A stretch of 64,000 nucleotides of DNA from Methylophilus sp. 5 (GCF_000515275.1 NZ_KI911560.1:2604001-2668000); one strand, 5' to 3'; counted from the stretch's first letter, positions 18,027 to 27,380 are shown. Notes: generated by a model not told the origin, from the sequence alone. Made by a program: numbers and translations.

Positions 18027-19442
18027 GTGCTCTCTCAAATTTCATCATCGACGGATAAATCTGTTTTTTTACCGTTTAAGAAAAAAATCCTGCTGGTAGA
18101 GGATGAAGTCCTGTTTGCCAAAGCGGTGGTTAAACGGCTACAAAAAGCAGGCTTTGAGTGCGAGCACGCAGAATCTCTGCATGATGCCAGATTGCTGGTA
18201 AAACAGTTTGAACCGGATATGGCGCTGCTGGATATGCGCCTGCCCGATGGCAATGGTCTGGATTTGTTATCAGACTTTGTGGCCAAAAATATCAATACCA
18301 TCGTCATGACGGCCTTTGGCGATGTGACCGATGCCGTGAATGCCATCAAAATGGGTGCGATTGATTACTTGAAAAAGCCGATTGATCTTGAAGAGTTACT
18401 GCTCATTATTCAAAAAAATGAGAAAACAACCGACTTGCAGACCAGCCTTGATTACTCCAGGCAGCGCGATACGATTGTGAACGAGTCTGTGCAGCTGATT
18501 GGTGAAAGTGCTGCCATGCAAAGTGTGCGCCAGCAAATTACGCGTATTGCGCAATTGAGCGCATTGAGTGACGCTGTACAGCCAACGGTGCTCATCACCG
18601 GTGAAACCGGCACCGGTAAAGATGTAGTCGCGCGTTACCTGCACGCCAGTTGTGCCAATCATGACAAGCCGTTTGTGCATGTTGATTGTGCTTCGTTGCC
18701 TGCTGAGTTGATTGAAAGTGAATTGTTTGGCCATGAGAAGGGCGCGTTTACCAACGCAGTAGCCTCTCGTCCCGGCTTGATTGAGTCAGCCGAAGATGGC
18801 ACTTTATTTTTGGATGAAATTGGCGAGTTACCGCTGGGCTTACAGGCGAAATTGCTGAATGTGCTGGAGCGCAGAATGGTGCGCCGATTGGGCTCGACCA
18901 AAGAGCGCCCGGTGCAGGCACGTATTATTGCGGCGACTAATCGTGATTTGTATCATATGTCCAGCGAAGGGCGTTTTCGCTCAGACTTGTACTACCGTTT
19001 AAATGTGATCACCATGCAGATGCCGCCGCTGCGTGACCGTGGCCAGGATGTATTGCTGCTGGCAAACTACTTCAGGCAGATGACAGAAAAGCGTTATGCA
19101 TTGCCGCATCATGAGTTTAGTGCCATGGCACTGATGGCGATACAAAACTATCACTGGCCTGGCAATGTGCGTGAAATGCGCCACCAGATTAGCCGAGCTG
19201 TTTTAATGTGCACGCAGGCGATGATTTCAGAGCACGATTTGGGGCTGCCACAAATGGCAGCTGTGAATGCAAACCCGTCTATACAGGGTGAAGCGCAGGT
19301 GACGCTGGATGATGCAGAAAAAGCCATGCTGTTGAATGCCCTGGAGCAGGCGCGGCATAATGTGTCTAAAGCTGCCAGGCTGCTGGGGATTACCAGAATG
19401 ACCATGCGCTACCGCATGGACAAGCATGGCATCTCGGTCTAA
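18027..19442 (+). CDS. Sigma-54-dependent response regulator (NtrC/AtoC type)
   Basis: Three domains are clear: a receiver (residues 20-140) with phospho-acceptor D69 in LLDMRLPDGNG; an AAA+ domain with Walker A GETGTGKD (192-199) and a Walker B strand TLFLDEIGEL; and a C-terminal Fis-type helix-turn-helix (NVSKAARLLGITRMTMRYRM). The sigma-54 contact loop reads GAFTNA (239-244) instead of GAFTGA. It starts at GTG 18027 after a good AAGGA site. No histidine kinase gene is adjacent, so its partner is elsewhere. It most likely activates the receptor gene upstream from the paired palindromes, and so also itself. Confidence 0.92.
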   Translation: MLSQISSSTDKSVFLPFKKKILLVEDEVLFAKAVVKRLQKAGFECEHAESLHDARLLVKQFEPDMALLDMRLPDGNGLDLLSDFVAKNINTIVMTAFGDVTDAVNAIKMGAIDYLKKPIDLEELLLIIQKNEKTTDLQTSLDYSRQRDTIVNESVQLIGESAAMQSVRQQITRIAQLSALSDAVQPTVLITGETGTGKDVVARYLHASCANHDKPFVHVDCASLPAELIESELFGHEKGAFTNAVASRPGLIESAEDGTLFLDEIGELPLGLQAKLLNVLERRMVRRLGSTKERPVQARIIAATNRDLYHMSSEGRFRSDLYYRLNVITMQMPPLRDRGQDVLLLANYFRQMTEKRYALPHHEFSAMALMAIQNYHWPGNVREMRHQISRAVLMCTQAMISEHDLGLPQMAAVNANPSIQGEAQVTLDDAEKAMLLNALEQARHNVSKAARLLGITRMTMRYRMDKHGISV

Positions 19443-19570
19443 ACGCGCTAACGCCTTGATTCAGCACTAAAAGTGAATGCTGGTGGCCTGTTGGTGAGGG
19501 CTATTGACAACCCTGTAGATTGGGCATAACGTCATCAAACATTTCTATAATATTTGATGAGGAGCGGGGT

Positions 19571-20140
19571 ATGTTAGTCAGTCGATTATGTAGTGCAATG
19601 TTACTCGTATTGGCAGTCAGTCATCAGGCGCAAGCGGCAACCTATAATGTCAGCGCTTATGACAACAGTATTGCGCAAGGTGTGGCCAGTGGTTTGGATA
19701 CAATCACATTAAATGCAGGCGATGTATTTAATATCTCAGTCAGTGTTGATGATTTGTGGAGCGCAGGAGCGTTACCGAGGTTCTCGACTGCCGATGGCCT
19801 CAACGGCGATTTGTATGCCACTGCCACCGATGATTCCGGTCAGGCGGTCGGCAACTTGATTGGTATTAATTATGGCCCGGTCACCATGGATGGCTTTACT
19901 GCTAACTTTGGCCAACTGGTTGGTCGCATAGGTAGTACTTATATTGCCTTAGGCACCAGTTATAGCGGGGTTGCGGCTGAGAGTGGTGTGCTTAAGTTAT
20001 ATTACTGGGACTCGAACTTTGGTGATAACGCTGGCCAGATTGCGGTGAATGTGACCACGGTGCCTGAGCCAGGAAATGCCGCCATGTTGTTTGCTGGCTT
20101 GGCTGCAATTGGTCTGTTGGCAAAACGTGAATCGCGTTAA
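19571..20140 (+). CDS. PEP-CTERM sorting domain protein (secreted)
   Basis: A 189-residue exported protein with an N-terminal signal peptide (LVLAVSHQAQA, likely cut before ATYNV). It ends in a PEP-CTERM sorting signal: VPEPGNAAMLF, then a hydrophobic segment, then KRESR. PEP-CTERM proteins are recognised by exosortase (EpsH/XrtA) and usually belong with exopolysaccharide production. The middle part is rich in Gly, Ser, Asp and aromatic residues; I do not recognise a catalytic domain. ATG 19571 follows a GAGGAG site. No exosortase gene lies in this window. A terminator follows, so it is a single-gene unit. Confidence 0.82.
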   Translation: MLVSRLCSAMLLVLAVSHQAQAATYNVSAYDNSIAQGVASGLDTITLNAGDVFNISVSVDDLWSAGALPRFSTADGLNGDLYATATDDSGQAVGNLIGINYGPVTMDGFTANFGQLVGRIGSTYIALGTSYSGVAAESGVLKLYYWDSNFGDNAGQIAVNVTTVPEPGNAAMLFAGLAAIGLLAKRESR

Positions 20141-20157
20141 TGGCATCACTCGTAGCT

Positions 20158-20187
20158 AAAAAACCTCGCAAATGCGAGGTTTTTTTG
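20158..20187 (+). terminator. Rho-independent terminator after the PEP-CTERM gene
   Basis: CCTCGCA and TGCGAGG arms with A-run before and seven Ts after. Confidence 0.85.
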
Positions 20188-20296
20188 TGTCTTTTGCCAC
20201 CCTATACAGCTTAGCCTCATATGACATAAATCAAGCGCGATCAGCTATCAGCCAAATCGCGCATGGTATCATTGCGTTTTTACAGTGGAGCTAAAA

Positions 20297-21493
20297 ATGA
20301 TTGGTACCCCGTTGAGCGCAAATGCGACCAAGGTCATGTTGTTAGGCAGTGGTGAGCTTGGTAAAGAGGTGATTATTGCCTTGCAGCGTCTGGGGGTGGA
20401 AGTCATTGCCGTTGATCGTTATGCGCATGCGCCTGGTCATCAGGTGGCGCATCATGCCTACGCGATTGATATGACCGATGCCACGGCATTAAAAGCCTTG
20501 GTGAATCAGGTAAAACCGCATTACATCGTGCCAGAAATTGAGGCCTTGAATACGCAGGCCCTGGCCGAGATTGAAGCGACCGGCGTGACGGTGGTGCCAA
20601 CGGTGCGTGCAGTGCAATTGACCATGAACCGTGAAGGGATCCGTCGCCTGGCGGCTGAAGAATTAGGCTTGCCTACCTCGCCCTATGCGTTTGCCCGCTC
20701 AGAGGGCGAGCTACAGGCCGCGATTGATGCTGGCATTGGTTACCCGTGCTTTATCAAACCCACCATGTCGTCTTCAGGCAAGGGGCAGTCGCGCATTACC
20801 CAAGCGTCTGAGGTTAAAACCGCCTGGGAGTATGCCGCCAGTGGCGGTCGCGTTAATCAGGGCGTGGTCATCGTCGAGGGCCAGATAGATTTTGATTATG
20901 AAATCACCTTGCTGACCGTGCGTGCTAAAAATGCATCCGGCCAGATAGAAACATACTTCTGTGCGCCAATTGGCCATGTGCAGAAGCACGGTGATTATGT
21001 CGAGAGCTGGCAGCCACAAGCCATGCATCCACAAGCATTAATCAATGCACAACATGTGGCCAAACAGGTGACTGACGCCTTGGGCGGCCAAGGTCTGTTT
21101 GGCGTCGAGCTATTTGTCAAAGGTGAGCAGGTCTGGTTCTCAGAAGTGAGCCCGCGCCCACATGATACCGGCATGGTCACCATGTGTACGCAGCGCCTGA
21201 ATGAGTTTGAGCTACATGCACGCGCTATTCTTGGCTTGCCGGTCGATGTTGCGCAACGAGAGGCTGGTGCCAGCGCGGTCATTTATGGTGGCGCCGATGC
21301 ACAGGCGCTTGAGTATCATGGCCTGGAGGCTGCGATGTCTGTGCCTAATAGCGAAATCCGCTTGTTTGGCAAACCGGAGTCGTTTGTACGTCGCCGCATG
21401 GGCGTGGCTCTTGCCACGGCAGGCGATACAGAATCAGCGCGTACACTTGCCAAGCAGGCAGCAGCGCTGGTGACGCCAAAAGCAGCAGGCTAA
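20297..21493 (+). CDS. purT: Formate-dependent phosphoribosylglycinamide formyltransferase
   Basis: PurT makes formyl-GAR for purine synthesis from GAR, formate and ATP, an alternative to the folate-dependent PurN. That suits a methylotroph, in which formate is an abundant C1 intermediate. The ATP-grasp protein opens [14 protein letters not shown], with [12 protein letters not shown] and [13 protein letters not shown] later. It has 398 residues from ATG 20297 (GGAG site just before). A truncated-haemoglobin gene follows after 10 bases. Confidence 0.95.
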   Translation: MIGTPLSANATKVMLLGSGELGKEVIIALQRLGVEVIAVDRYAHAPGHQVAHHAYAIDMTDATALKALVNQVKPHYIVPEIEALNTQALAEIEATGVTVVPTVRAVQLTMNREGIRRLAAEELGLPTSPYAFARSEGELQAAIDAGIGYPCFIKPTMSSSGKGQSRITQASEVKTAWEYAASGGRVNQGVVIVEGQIDFDYEITLLTVRAKNASGQIETYFCAPIGHVQKHGDYVESWQPQAMHPQALINAQHVAKQVTDALGGQGLFGVELFVKGEQVWFSEVSPRPHDTGMVTMCTQRLNEFELHARAILGLPVDVAQREAGASAVIYGGADAQALEYHGLEAAMSVPNSEIRLFGKPESFVRRRMGVALATAGDTESARTLAKQAAALVTPKAAG

Positions 21494-21503
21494 CTTAAAT
21501 ATT

Positions 21504-21929
21504 ATGGCATTAGAGATACAAGAGCCTAACACGGCTAAGCAGTCCTTATTTGAGTGGCTGGGTGGGGCGGAAAAAGGGGCAGAGACGATCCGTAACCTGG
21601 TTGAGACCTTTTACGACACGATGGATACGGATCCTAAAGCCACCAGTTTACGTGCCATTCATCAGCCGGATTTAACCGAGGCCAGAGAAAAACTATTTAT
21701 GTTTTTAATGGGCTGGACTGGCGGGCCACAATTGTATATTGAGCGTTACGGTCATCCGCGTTTGCGGGCACGGCATATGCCATTTCCGATTGACGAGTCA
21801 GCGCGTGACCAATGGATGTATTGCATGATTAAAGCCATGCATACGCTACAGTTTGAAGAGTCTTTAATGAAGCATATTGCCAATCAGCTCTATGGCGTGG
21901 CTGACTTTATGCGTAATCGTGAAGGTTAA
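21504..21929 (+). CDS. Group II truncated haemoglobin
   Basis: A 141-residue haem protein of the truncated-globin family, group II (YjbI/trHbO-like). The E-F region and the proximal-histidine segment YGHPRLRARHMPFPI are clear, as are the WTGGP and W (DQWMYCM) features of group II. Such globins bind oxygen or NO and often protect against nitrosative or oxidative stress; the physiological role here is unknown. It lies 10 bases after purT and is probably co-transcribed with it. Confidence 0.88.
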   Translation: MALEIQEPNTAKQSLFEWLGGAEKGAETIRNLVETFYDTMDTDPKATSLRAIHQPDLTEAREKLFMFLMGWTGGPQLYIERYGHPRLRARHMPFPIDESARDQWMYCMIKAMHTLQFEESLMKHIANQLYGVADFMRNREG

Positions 21930-21958
21930 TCTTTATTATTGCGTTGATTCGCACCATG

Positions 21959-21988
21959 AAAAAAGCCCCGATAAACGGGGCTTTTTTA
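21959..21988. terminator. Bidirectional terminator between globin and DEAD-box helicase genes
   Basis: AAAAAGCCCCG and CGGGGCTTTTTT arms around a four-base loop, located between two convergent genes. Confidence 0.85.
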
Positions 21989-23434
21989 CGACTGAACGCT
22001 GACAGCTTCTATGACATCAGCCTGAGCAAGGTCTTTGCCTTCGGTTTTTTGTCGTGGCTTGCCGGCGCCGCGCTTTGCCTGATTACGCGATTGCGGTAAA
22101 GCTTTAAAACCAAAGCCGCCTAAGAGGGCAGCAACGACTTTACGCTTGGCGCTAGAAGGCTTGGCTAACACCTCTTTGGGCGCTGCGGCTGTCGTCGTTG
22201 GCTGATACGGTTGCTGGAACCAGCCATCGTCTGCGCTTTTGGTTTTAGACGTAGAAGCACGCGCTGGTCGACTGCTGGTCGTGCTAACAGTGGCCTTTTC
22301 TTTGGGCACCTGCTTTTTAATCAGCTTCTCAATCTCGTCGAAGTATTTCGTTTCATCTTCGTCGATCAGTGAAATTGCGATGCCTTTAGCCCCAGCGCGG
22401 CCAGTACGGCCAATCCGGTGCACATAATCTTCTGGTGCAGTCGAAATCTCATAGTTAATCACCAACGGCAAGTCCGAGATATCCAGACCGCGTGCAGCCA
22501 CATCTGTGGCAACCAGTGCGTGTATGGTGCCCGCTTTAAACGCATCGAGTGCTTCAATACGCTCTTTTTGGGATTTATCACCATGAATCGCACTACATGG
22601 AATCTGATCACGCTCCAGCGCCCGCGCCAGTTTACTGGCCGAGAGTTTGGTTTTTGTGAACACAATCACTTGCTGGTTGGCATATTGCTTGAGCAACTGC
22701 ACCAAAAAGCGTTGCTTTTGATCGCTATTCACCAGGTAAGCCTTTTGTTCCACATTGTCGTTGGTCGCATTGCTACGCGCGACTTCGATCAAGGTTGGAT
22801 TGTTTAAAAAGGCATCCGCCAGTTTTTTGATCTCGTCAGAAAACGTTGCTGAAAACATCAGGTTTTGACGCTGTTTTGGCAACAGTGCCAGAATACGTTT
22901 CAAGTCAGGCATAAAGCCCATGTCCAGCATGCGGTCCGCTTCGTCCAGTACCAAAAACTGCACTTGGCTCAAAGACAAGGTTTTTTGCTCGACATGATCC
23001 AGCAAACGTCCTGGTGTTGCCACCAGGATTTCCACGCCGTTTTTCAGGACAGGCGTTTGTGTTTTGATGTCGACGCCGCCGTATACCACCAGGCTACGCA
23101 AGGCAGTGTGCTTGGCGTAGGTCTTGATGTTGTCGTATACCTGGATTGCCAGTTCACGCGTTGGTGCCAGCACCAGCGCCCGGATCGGGTGCTTGGCTGG
23201 CGAGGTGCTGGTGCTGGACAGTGGCAGCAGGGTATGCAAAATCGGCAAAGAAAACGCCGCTGTTTTGCCTGTCCCCGTTTGCGCACCGGCCATCAAATCC
23301 ATACGCTGTAAAGCCAGTGGAATGGCTTGCGCTTGAATAGGTGTTGGCGTGGTGTAGCCAGACTCCTCAATCGCTTTTAACAGCGGCTCGGCCAGGCCGA
23401 GCGCACGAAAGTCTACTGTAGTTTGCTCAGACAT
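21986..23434 (-). CDS. rhlE: DEAD-box RNA helicase, RhlE-like
   Basis: An ATP-dependent RNA helicase of 482 residues. The Q-motif region (TPTPIQAQAIP), Walker A AQTGTGKT, the DEAD box VLDEADRMLD, SAT in MFSATFS and the C-terminal HRIGRTGRAG are all readable. The tail (after about residue 380) is Lys/Ser/Ala-rich and disordered, as in RhlE proteins that act in ribosome assembly or RNA turnover. It starts only 9 bases after the stop of another DEAD-box gene, so the two form one leftward unit. The ribosome site is weak, consistent with translational coupling. Confidence 0.93.
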   Translation of the reverse strand: MSEQTTVDFRALGLAEPLLKAIEESGYTTPTPIQAQAIPLALQRMDLMAGAQTGTGKTAAFSLPILHTLLPLSSTSTSPAKHPIRALVLAPTRELAIQVYDNIKTYAKHTALRSLVVYGGVDIKTQTPVLKNGVEILVATPGRLLDHVEQKTLSLSQVQFLVLDEADRMLDMGFMPDLKRILALLPKQRQNLMFSATFSDEIKKLADAFLNNPTLIEVARSNATNDNVEQKAYLVNSDQKQRFLVQLLKQYANQQVIVFTKTKLSASKLARALERDQIPCSAIHGDKSQKERIEALDAFKAGTIHALVATDVAARGLDISDLPLVINYEISTAPEDYVHRIGRTGRAGAKGIAISLIDEDETKYFDEIEKLIKKQVPKEKATVSTTSSRPARASTSKTKSADDGWFQQPYQPTTTAAAPKEVLAKPSSAKRKVVAALLGGFGFKALPQSRNQAKRGAGKPRQKTEGKDLAQADVIEAVSVQS

Positions 23435-23443
23435 AGGCGAGTC

Positions 23444-25021
23444 TTAGGCAAATGAGCGAGGGCGTTTGATTCCACCCGCAGCGTCGCCAAATGACTTACC
23501 TGCCGGACGTGGTTTGTTGTTACCACGGCTGGCGTTTGGATTGCCAAAACGCTCTTGGTTGTTGCCTGCCGGGCGTGGACGGCGTTGACCGAATTCGTCA
23601 GCCAATGCGCGTGCAAACTGGAAGTCGGTGTCTTTGTTGTAACTCTTGCTGTTACCGTTGACTTCTTTGTCCTGCTTTTGCTCCATCACGCGTGGTGCAC
23701 GTGGCTTGTTCGCTTGTGCATCGCCACGGTTATTGTCGCGATTGCCTTCACGAGCAACACGCTCACCAAATGATTTGTTCTGGCCTGGGCGTTCATCACG
23801 ACGGAAGCCGCCTTTGCCTTGTGGCTTGCCGTTGCTATTGCGTTTGCCGCCACGTTTGCCGTCACCACCATCATCCATGCGCACTGCGCGTTTTGGCTCA
23901 AAGCCTGCAATCACTTCAGCTTGCAGTTTGTGGCCGGTATATTGCTCAATTTTGCGCAGCAGGTGACGGTCAGCGTTAGAAGCAAATGAAATCGCCACGC
24001 CGGTGTTGTTTGCACGGCCAGTACGGCCAATACGGTGCACATAGTCTTCTGCAAATTTTGGCAGGTCGTAGTTAATCACGTGCGAAATGCCTTGCACGTC
24101 GATACCACGCGCCGCCACGTCTGTTGCGACCAATACTTTAACGTCACCATGGCGCAGTTTGGTCAAGGTGCGGTTACGTGCACCTTGTGTCATGTCACCA
24201 TGCAATGCTGCTGTGCTATGGCCAGCGGCATACAAATCTTCAGCCAGTAAGTCAGCATGACGCTTGGTGCTGGTGAAAATAATGGTTTGGTTTACGTCTG
24301 GTGCAATCAGCAAATGTTCCAGCAGTTTGTTTTTGTGGTTCATGTCATCCACAAAATGCAAACGTTGCTCAATATTAGCGTGTCTTTCTTTTTGGCCGGC
24401 GACCTGGATAGTCAGCGGATTGCGCAAAAAGCGTTTACCAATGTCCATAATGCCGTCCAGCGTTGCTGAGAACAGCAAGGTCTGGCGTTCAGCTGGCAAG
24501 GCGTCGCAGATGCGTTCAACATCTGGCATAAAGCCCATGTCCAGCATACGGTCCGCTTCGTCCAGCACCAGCATTTGCAAGCGGCTCAAGTCAATACGAC
24601 CGCGTTCCAGATGGTCAATAAAACGGCCAGGCGTTGCGACCAGAATATCCAGTGGCTGTGACAGCAATTTGTTTTGTAATGGGTAAGGCATGCCGCCAAC
24701 AATGCTGATGCAGCGTGCGCGCAAAAATTTACCGTATTTACGAGCAGCATCATTTACCTGGGCGGCCAGTTCGCGGGTTGGTGTCAGCACCAAAATACGT
24801 GGGCCACGGCTGCGAACTGGATGTTGTGTTGCCAGCAGGTTTAATGCTGGCAGTGTAAAGGCGGCTGTTTTACCAGTGCCGGTTTGGGCAGAAGCCATGA
24901 TGTCACGGCCTTGCAAAGCATCAGGAATAGATTGCGCCTGAATAGCTGTTGGGTTTTCATAGCCTGCGTCGGTCAATGCGCGCAAAATGGAGGGGTCGAG
25001 ATTTAAATCTGCAAAAGACAA
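23444..25021 (-). CDS. DEAD-box RNA helicase with Arg/Gly-rich tail
   Basis: A second RNA helicase, 525 residues, with AQTGTGKT, VLDEADRMLDMGF, LLFSATLDG and HRIGRTGRANN. It starts at a TTG (complement of 25019-25021) with a good AAGGGA site six bases upstream. Its tail is long, basic and rich in Gly, Arg, Asn and Lys (residues about 390-525), a low-complexity RNA-binding extension. It leads the two-helicase unit after a gap of more than 360 bases. Such helicases are often cold-induced; I see no cold-shock box that I can name. Confidence 0.92.
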   Translation of the reverse strand: MSFADLNLDPSILRALTDAGYENPTAIQAQSIPDALQGRDIMASAQTGTGKTAAFTLPALNLLATQHPVRSRGPRILVLTPTRELAAQVNDAARKYGKFLRARCISIVGGMPYPLQNKLLSQPLDILVATPGRFIDHLERGRIDLSRLQMLVLDEADRMLDMGFMPDVERICDALPAERQTLLFSATLDGIMDIGKRFLRNPLTIQVAGQKERHANIEQRLHFVDDMNHKNKLLEHLLIAPDVNQTIIFTSTKRHADLLAEDLYAAGHSTAALHGDMTQGARNRTLTKLRHGDVKVLVATDVAARGIDVQGISHVINYDLPKFAEDYVHRIGRTGRANNTGVAISFASNADRHLLRKIEQYTGHKLQAEVIAGFEPKRAVRMDDGGDGKRGGKRNSNGKPQGKGGFRRDERPGQNKSFGERVAREGNRDNNRGDAQANKPRAPRVMEQKQDKEVNGNSKSYNKDTDFQFARALADEFGQRRPRPAGNNQERFGNPNASRGNNKPRPAGKSFGDAAGGIKRPRSFA

Positions 25022-25404
25022 GGAATGTCCCTTTCATCAAACAATTAAAAAGGGCGCTAGTAAAGCAAAAAGCAAAGCTCGTCATATGGCACAACACACG
25101 AATACATGTGGTGCAATAATCACTAAGCCAAAGCAACTTTAAGGAATGTATGCTTTTACCGGCGCTTGGGCATGGCCACTAACCGATAAAAGAAGATGGT
25201 GTCATCAAGACTTCATCTAAAGATGATAACCTCAAAATTTCGCGAGTTATCGACAGGTCAGGGCAATGAATTTAAAACGAAATGGCTAGTAAAGAAACCA
25301 GCAGCGTTTTAAGTTGCCTGCAGTATAGCCATTTTATTTTAAAAGTCAAACATTTAGTTGATTTGTGATAAAATCGCGCCCTTTCCAAACAGATGGCAGT
25401 TCAC
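25022..25404. other. Divergent gap between helicase unit and typA
   Basis: About 380 bases without a credible gene. It must hold the leftward helicase promoter and the rightward typA promoter. The typA side carries TGTGATAAAAT (ending near 25374), a plausible extended -10. The helicase side is long enough for a structured 5' leader. I found no strong hairpin or known riboswitch. Confidence 0.45.
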
Positions 25405-27210
25405 ATGGCACGCAACCTCAGAAATATCGCAATCATTGCACACGTTGACCACGGTAAAACAACCATGGTCGATAAGCTACTTCAACAGTCAGGCACTTTT
25501 GCCTCACATCAGGCGATGACTGAGCGCGTGATGGATAGCAACGATCTGGAAAAAGAGCGTGGCATTACTATTTTAGCTAAAAATACCGCCTTAACTTATG
25601 AAGGCACGCACATTAACATCGTCGACACACCGGGCCATGCTGACTTTGGTGGTGAGGTTGAGCGTGTGTTGGGTATGGTCGATGGCGTATTGTTGTTAGT
25701 CGATGCCGTTGATGGCCCGATGCCACAAACGCGCTTTGTGACCAAAAAAGCGTTGGCTTTAGGTTTGAAGCCAATTGTGGTCATTAATAAGGTTGACCGC
25801 CCAAGTGCTCGCCCTGATTGGGTGATTAACCATACGTTTGACTTGTTCGCAAACCTGGGCGCGACCGATGAGCAATTAGACTTTCCAGTCGTGTATGCCT
25901 CAGCTTTAAATGGTTTTGCAACCTTAGATATGAGCGCACCTTCAGATAACATGCGTGCATTGTTTGAGACGATTTTAAGCCATGTTGAGCCGCCTAAAGG
26001 CGATAGCGAAGCACCGTTGCAATTGCAAATATCCGCTTTGGATTACTCTACTTATACCGGCCGCTTAGGCGTTGGCCGCGTCACCAATGGCCGTATCAAA
26101 CCAGGCCAGGTCGTGGCAGTCATGCGCGAAGATGAGCAAGTGGCACAAGGCCGTATTAATCAGGTGCTGGGTTTTAAAGGCCTGGAGCGCGTGCCGGTTG
26201 ACGAAGCCGAAGCAGGTGACATTGTTATTATTTCCGGAATTGAAGAAATTGGTATCGGCTTCACCATTTGTGACCGTGAAAAACCGGTTGGTTTGCCGCA
26301 CTTGGGTGTGGATGAACCAACCCTGACCATGGACTTTATGGTCAACACTTCACCATTGGCGGGCACTGAAGGTAAGTTTATTACTTCACGCCAAATCCGT
26401 GATCGTTTAACTAAAGAGTTGTTGGTTAACGTGGCTCTGCGTGTAGAAGACACTGAAGATACTGATGTATTCCGTGTATCTGGCCGTGGTGAGTTGCACC
26501 TGACTATTCTGTTGGAAAACATGCGTCGTGAAGGCTTTGAGATTGCCGTAGGTAAACCACGTGTAGTATTCAGAGAAATTAATGGTGAAAAATGTGAGCC
26601 ATACGAAATCCTGACGGTAGATCTGGAAGACGAAAACCAGGGTGCTGTGATGGAAGAGTTGGGTCGTCGCCGTGGCGAAATGAGCAATATGGAGTCTGAC
26701 GGTAATGGCCGTACCCGCCTGGAGTATCGTATTCCAGCACGAGGCCTGATTGGTTTTCAAGGTGAGTTTTTAACCTTGACTCGTGGTACTGGTTTGATGG
26801 CACATATTTTTGATGAATATGCACCCGTTAAAGCTGATATGCCTGGCCGTCGTAACGGTGTGCTGATTTCAGCCGAGCAAGGCGAAGCGGTTGCTTATGC
26901 TTTGTGGAAACTTCAAGACCGCGGCAAAATGTTCTCAAGCCCGGGTGACCGATTGTACGAAGGTATGATTATCGGTATTCATAGTCGTGATAATGACCTG
27001 GTTGTTAACCCGATTAAAGGCAAGCAATTGACCAACGTGCGTGCTTCCGGCACCGATGAAGCGGTACGTTTGGTTCCACCTATCTCAATCAGCCTGGAAA
27101 GTGCCGTGGAATTTATTGACGACGACGAGTTGGTCGAAATCACACCAAAAACCATTCGCTTGCGCAAACGCTACTTGTTGGAGCACGAGCGTAAACGTGC
27201 CGGCAAATAG
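25405..27210 (+). CDS. typA: Translational GTPase TypA/BipA
   Basis: A ribosome-binding GTPase of the EF-G superfamily involved in 50S assembly and stress adaptation. G1 AHVDHGKTT, the switch region ERGITIL, DTPGHADFGGEVERV and NKVDRP are seen, followed by EF-G-like domains and the TypA-specific C-terminal domain. I start at MARNLRNIAI (ATG 25405, 601 residues) because homologues start there; an ATG four codons upstream (25393) is possible and neither has a clear ribosome site. It is followed by a strong terminator, so it is likely a single-gene unit. Confidence 0.95.
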   Translation: MARNLRNIAIIAHVDHGKTTMVDKLLQQSGTFASHQAMTERVMDSNDLEKERGITILAKNTALTYEGTHINIVDTPGHADFGGEVERVLGMVDGVLLLVDAVDGPMPQTRFVTKKALALGLKPIVVINKVDRPSARPDWVINHTFDLFANLGATDEQLDFPVVYASALNGFATLDMSAPSDNMRALFETILSHVEPPKGDSEAPLQLQISALDYSTYTGRLGVGRVTNGRIKPGQVVAVMREDEQVAQGRINQVLGFKGLERVPVDEAEAGDIVIISGIEEIGIGFTICDREKPVGLPHLGVDEPTLTMDFMVNTSPLAGTEGKFITSRQIRDRLTKELLVNVALRVEDTEDTDVFRVSGRGELHLTILLENMRREGFEIAVGKPRVVFREINGEKCEPYEILTVDLEDENQGAVMEELGRRRGEMSNMESDGNGRTRLEYRIPARGLIGFQGEFLTLTRGTGLMAHIFDEYAPVKADMPGRRNGVLISAEQGEAVAYALWKLQDRGKMFSSPGDRLYEGMIIGIHSRDNDLVVNPIKGKQLTNVRASGTDEAVRLVPPISISLESAVEFIDDDELVEITPKTIRLRKRYLLEHERKRAGK

Positions 27211-27226
27211 TTTTTGACCAATGTAT

Positions 27227-27256
27227 AAAAAAGCCAGCTTTAAGCTGGCTTTTTTA
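27227..27256 (+). terminator. Rho-independent terminator after typA
   Basis: AAGCCAGCTT and AAGCTGGCTT arms with flanking A-run and T-run. Confidence 0.88.
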
Positions 27257-27353
27257 TTGTGCATTATGTGATTGATTACAATGCATATATTGCTGTTAAT
27301 TATTCTCTTATTCTGTTTTTAATAATTCACACATGTGTTAATTATTGATACAA

Positions 27354-27380
27354 TTGACAATAGTTGATTAATTATAATAA
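27354..27380 (+). promoter_or_regulatory. Candidate promoter upstream of the small GG-leader peptide gene
   Basis: A perfect TTGACA (27354-27359) is followed by TATAAT (27373-27378) at only 13 bases or TAATAA (27375-27380) at 15 bases, so spacing is short. The whole 27258-27420 stretch is very AT-rich. The promoter lies about 100 bases before the gene. Confidence 0.35.

Noticed and set aside
22865..23311. Open frame opposite the first DEAD-box helicase
   Set aside because: Composition is unlike a real protein, lies fully inside conserved helicase motifs on the other strand.
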